A stretch of 64,000 nt of DNA from Pedobacter yulinensis (GTDB lineage: Bacteria; Bacteroidota; Bacteroidia; Sphingobacteriales; Sphingobacteriaceae), in contig NZ_KZ686268.1 in NCBI RefSeq assembly GCF_003029735.1, positions 744,001 to 808,000 of the forward strand, in the 5' to 3' direction. The notes under the pieces were generated by a model that worked only from the letters and a program-made list of their open reading frames with translations, ran no database searches and was not told the origin of the DNA. Numbering within the stretch: position 1 is the stretch's first letter; every line of letters begins with the position of its first letter. Shown in pieces: positions 62,330 to 64,000 of the stretch. The position numbers and the translations under genes are program-made.

Positions 62330-62361
62330 AGCCCGACGTAGAACCACACGTCGGGCTTTTT
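62330..62361 (+). terminator. trp attenuator terminator
   Basis: The stem AGCCCGACGT and ACGTCGGGCT with an 8-base loop is followed by a T run and lies 14 bp before trpE. With the leader peptide upstream it forms the attenuator, of the kind catalogued in Rfam as a Bacteroidota trp leader. Confidence 0.92.
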
Positions 62362-62374
62362 ATTTAAACACCAC

Positions 62375-63781
62375 ATGAACATTTATAAAATTAACACCAC
62401 ATACAAAAAGATGCTCGCCGACACCACCACGCCGGTGAGTATTTACCTGCGGCTGCGTGATGTGTTTCCCAACAGCATCTTGCTTGAAAGTTCCGATTAC
62501 CACAGCCGGGAAAACAGCATGAGTTTTGTATGCGCCGACCCTGTTGCCGGCATTGTGCTGAACAACGGCTTGCTGGAGGCGTATTTTCCTGACGGGTCGC
62601 GCGAGCAGAATGAACAACCGGGAAACATTGTCGACGAGGTAGCCGCTTTTAAATCGCGCTTTGAAGAAACAGTATTTCCGGAGATCAAATTCCTGAGCGG
62701 CGGCCTTTTTGGCTACTTCACCTGGAATGCCGTACAGCGTTTTGAAGATATACGTCTGAACGGGTCGATCCCCGAAGAAGACCGCATCCCAGACATGCAG
62801 TACCATGTATACAGGTATATCATCGCGATCGATCATTTCAAAAATGAGATCACGCTTTTTAAAAACACGTTTAATGGCGAGGTACGCGAAGACCTGGACA
62901 AAATCGAATACCTGATCCAGAACAAGAACTTCCCGGAATACAGCTTCAGGACCGAGGGCGGCGAACAATCAAACCTGAGCGATGACGAGTTCAAGGAAAT
63001 GGTGCTGAAAATGCAGAAACACATCATGCGGGGTGATGTGTTCCAGATCGTGCCTTCGCGGGCTTACAGGCAGGGCTTCCTGGGCGATGAATTTAATGTA
63101 TACCGGTGTTTGCGTTCCATCAACCCGTCGCCTTACCTCTTTTACTTCGATTACGGTAATTTCAAGCTGTTTGGCTCGTCGCCCGAGGCACAGATTACGA
63201 TCAAGGACCAGGTGGCCAGCATTTTTCCGATCGCAGGCACTTTCAGGCGCACCGGCAATGATGTGGAAGACGCGGCGCTTGCACGAAAACTAGAAGAGGA
63301 CCCGAAAGAAAGCGCCGAACATGTCATGCTGGTCGACCTGGCCCGCAATGACCTGAGCCGCAACTGCCGCAATGTGCAGGTCCGGTCGTTTAAACAGGTG
63401 CAATACTATTCACATTTGATCCACCTTGTATCGCAGGTCAGCGGCGAACTGCACGATGCCACGGCTGCGTTCAAGATTGTGGCAGATACCTATCCGGCCG
63501 GAACGCTGAGCGGCGCGCCGAAGTACCGGGCCATGGAACTGATCGATGCCTATGAAAAGAACGGCCGGAATTTTTATGCCGGAGCCATCGGTTTTATGGG
63601 TTTCAACGAAGATTTTAACCATGCCATCATGATCCGTACGTTTATGAGCAAGAACAATCAGCTTCATTACAGGGCGGGCGCCGGTATCGTGGCCGATTCG
63701 GTGCCTGAGAGCGAACTGCAGGAAGTGAACAACAAAATTGCGGCGCTGCGCAAAGCCATCCTGATGGCTGCAGAACTTTAA
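62375..63781 (+). CDS. trpE: Anthranilate synthase component I
   Basis: The 468-residue protein makes anthranilate from chorismate, with TrpG. The N-terminal part has SILLESSDYHSREN, the tryptophan feedback site motif LLESS. The chorismate-binding domain shows GDVFQIVPSRAYRQ, INPSPYLFYFDYG, GSSPEA and GTLSGAPKYRAMELID. It is expressed from the trp promoter through the attenuator. The next gene, trpG, starts 33 bp later. Confidence 0.97.
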   Translation: MNIYKINTTYKKMLADTTTPVSIYLRLRDVFPNSILLESSDYHSRENSMSFVCADPVAGIVLNNGLLEAYFPDGSREQNEQPGNIVDEVAAFKSRFEETVFPEIKFLSGGLFGYFTWNAVQRFEDIRLNGSIPEEDRIPDMQYHVYRYIIAIDHFKNEITLFKNTFNGEVREDLDKIEYLIQNKNFPEYSFRTEGGEQSNLSDDEFKEMVLKMQKHIMRGDVFQIVPSRAYRQGFLGDEFNVYRCLRSINPSPYLFYFDYGNFKLFGSSPEAQITIKDQVASIFPIAGTFRRTGNDVEDAALARKLEEDPKESAEHVMLVDLARNDLSRNCRNVQVRSFKQVQYYSHLIHLVSQVSGELHDATAAFKIVADTYPAGTLSGAPKYRAMELIDAYEKNGRNFYAGAIGFMGFNEDFNHAIMIRTFMSKNNQLHYRAGAGIVADSVPESELQEVNNKIAALRKAILMAAEL

Positions 63782-63814
63782 TCAGGAATGGCTGCATATT
63801 CAAGAAAAGAAAAA

Positions 63815-64000
63815 ATGAAGAAGATACTTGTTATAGATAACTACGACAGTTTTACTTACAACCTCGTTCATCTGGTGCACGAGGCCGGTTACGATACCGA
63901 AGTATGGAGAAATGACAAATTCGAACTGGCCGCTGTGGCAAACTTCGATAAGGTACTGCTCTCGCCAGGACCAGGCATTCCCAAAGAGGCCGGGCTGTTG
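63815..64000 (+). CDS. trpG: Anthranilate synthase component II, glutamine amidotransferase (3' truncated)
   Basis: The first 62 residues are in the window: MKKILVIDNYDSFTYNLVHL and LLSPGPGIPKEAG. This is the N-terminus of a class I glutamine amidotransferase of the TrpG/PabA type. The catalytic Cys, His and Glu lie beyond the window. It follows trpE in the trp operon and would supply ammonia from glutamine to TrpE. Confidence 0.93.
   Translation, partial: MKKILVIDNYDSFTYNLVHLVHEAGYDTEVWRNDKFELAAVANFDKVLLSPGPGIPKEAGLL

Noticed and set aside
1..64000. Mobile elements, prophage, CRISPR arrays and rRNA
   Set aside because: I looked for transposase, integrase and phage genes and for regular repeats and saw none; the holin-like gene at 13094 is a housekeeping envelope type.

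Overview
The window is chromosomal DNA from a member of the Bacteroidota, most likely the Sphingobacteriia (Sphingobacteriaceae or a close relative) with roughly balanced base composition. The signs are promoters of the Bacteroidota type (TTTG about 20 bp from TAnnTTTG), almost no Shine-Dalgarno sequences, a SusC/BtuB-style TonB-dependent receptor, hybrid sensor kinases, lipoproteins with a late lipobox cysteine, a tryptophan leader of the Bacteroidota kind, and many small genes typical of that class. There is no phage, transposon, CRISPR array or rRNA; it reads as a stable housekeeping region. Genus-level assignment cannot be made from the sequence alone.

Layout. 1-4426: a signalling operon with a truncated hybrid histidine kinase (three receiver domains), a stand-alone receiver, CheR and CheB. 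4435-15711: an M49-like peptidase lipoprotein, a peptidoglycan amidase, glnS, a stand-alone B12-binding domain with an enoyl-CoA hydratase, an orphan NtrC-type regulator, an AI-2E family permease, a YtxH/holin-like/unknown envelope trio and aspS. 15883-18331: an ECF sigma operon ending in a secreted repeat protein. 18414-23837: membrane proteins (TerC, Pr6Pr, bestrophin, MHS transporter) and an RlmI-type methyltransferase. 23911-30793: csaA, tadA, Mn-type superoxide dismutase with oxyR nearby, fcl, trmB and an alkylation-repair group (alkyltransferase-like protein, CMD protein, Tag). 30892-41911: polA, a metal-dependent hydrolase, YbaB, a beta-lactamase-like lipoprotein, fumC, S1/P1 nuclease, LMW phosphatase, ThuA protein and a putative CREST membrane hydrolase. 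41924-50791: dipeptide epimerase, rhomboid, M14 carboxypeptidase, pepT, a possible thiamine pyrophosphokinase relative, ada and a ThiE-like gene. 50800-53430: a TonB receptor under a TPP riboswitch. 53717-56479: tex and an Lrp/AsnC regulator. 56553-56980: a small transcription unit with two unusual tRNA-like RNAs. 57285-61623: two large secreted amidohydrolase-family proteins. 61731-64000: a small membrane protein and the start of the trp operon with its leader peptide and attenuator.

The most unusual element is at 56553-56980. Two tandem RNAs fold as class II (leucine-type) tRNAs by D-arm, T-arm and 7-bp acceptor stem. Both carry the same anticodon loop with GUC (Asp), a conserved U-U mismatch in the anticodon stem, a G discriminator and oversized, different variable arms. 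Base changes between the copies are compensatory in the acceptor stem and variable-arm stem, and the unit has its own promoter and terminator. This points to selected, expressed RNAs rather than decaying tRNA copies.

Other points that stand out are the riboswitch-controlled receptor and divergent ThiE pair, the trp leader peptide that begins almost at the predicted transcription start, the tyrosine-rung repeat protein, a pair of amidohydrolase-family domains without the usual metal ligands, and a perfect 15-bp inverted repeat upstream of tex.
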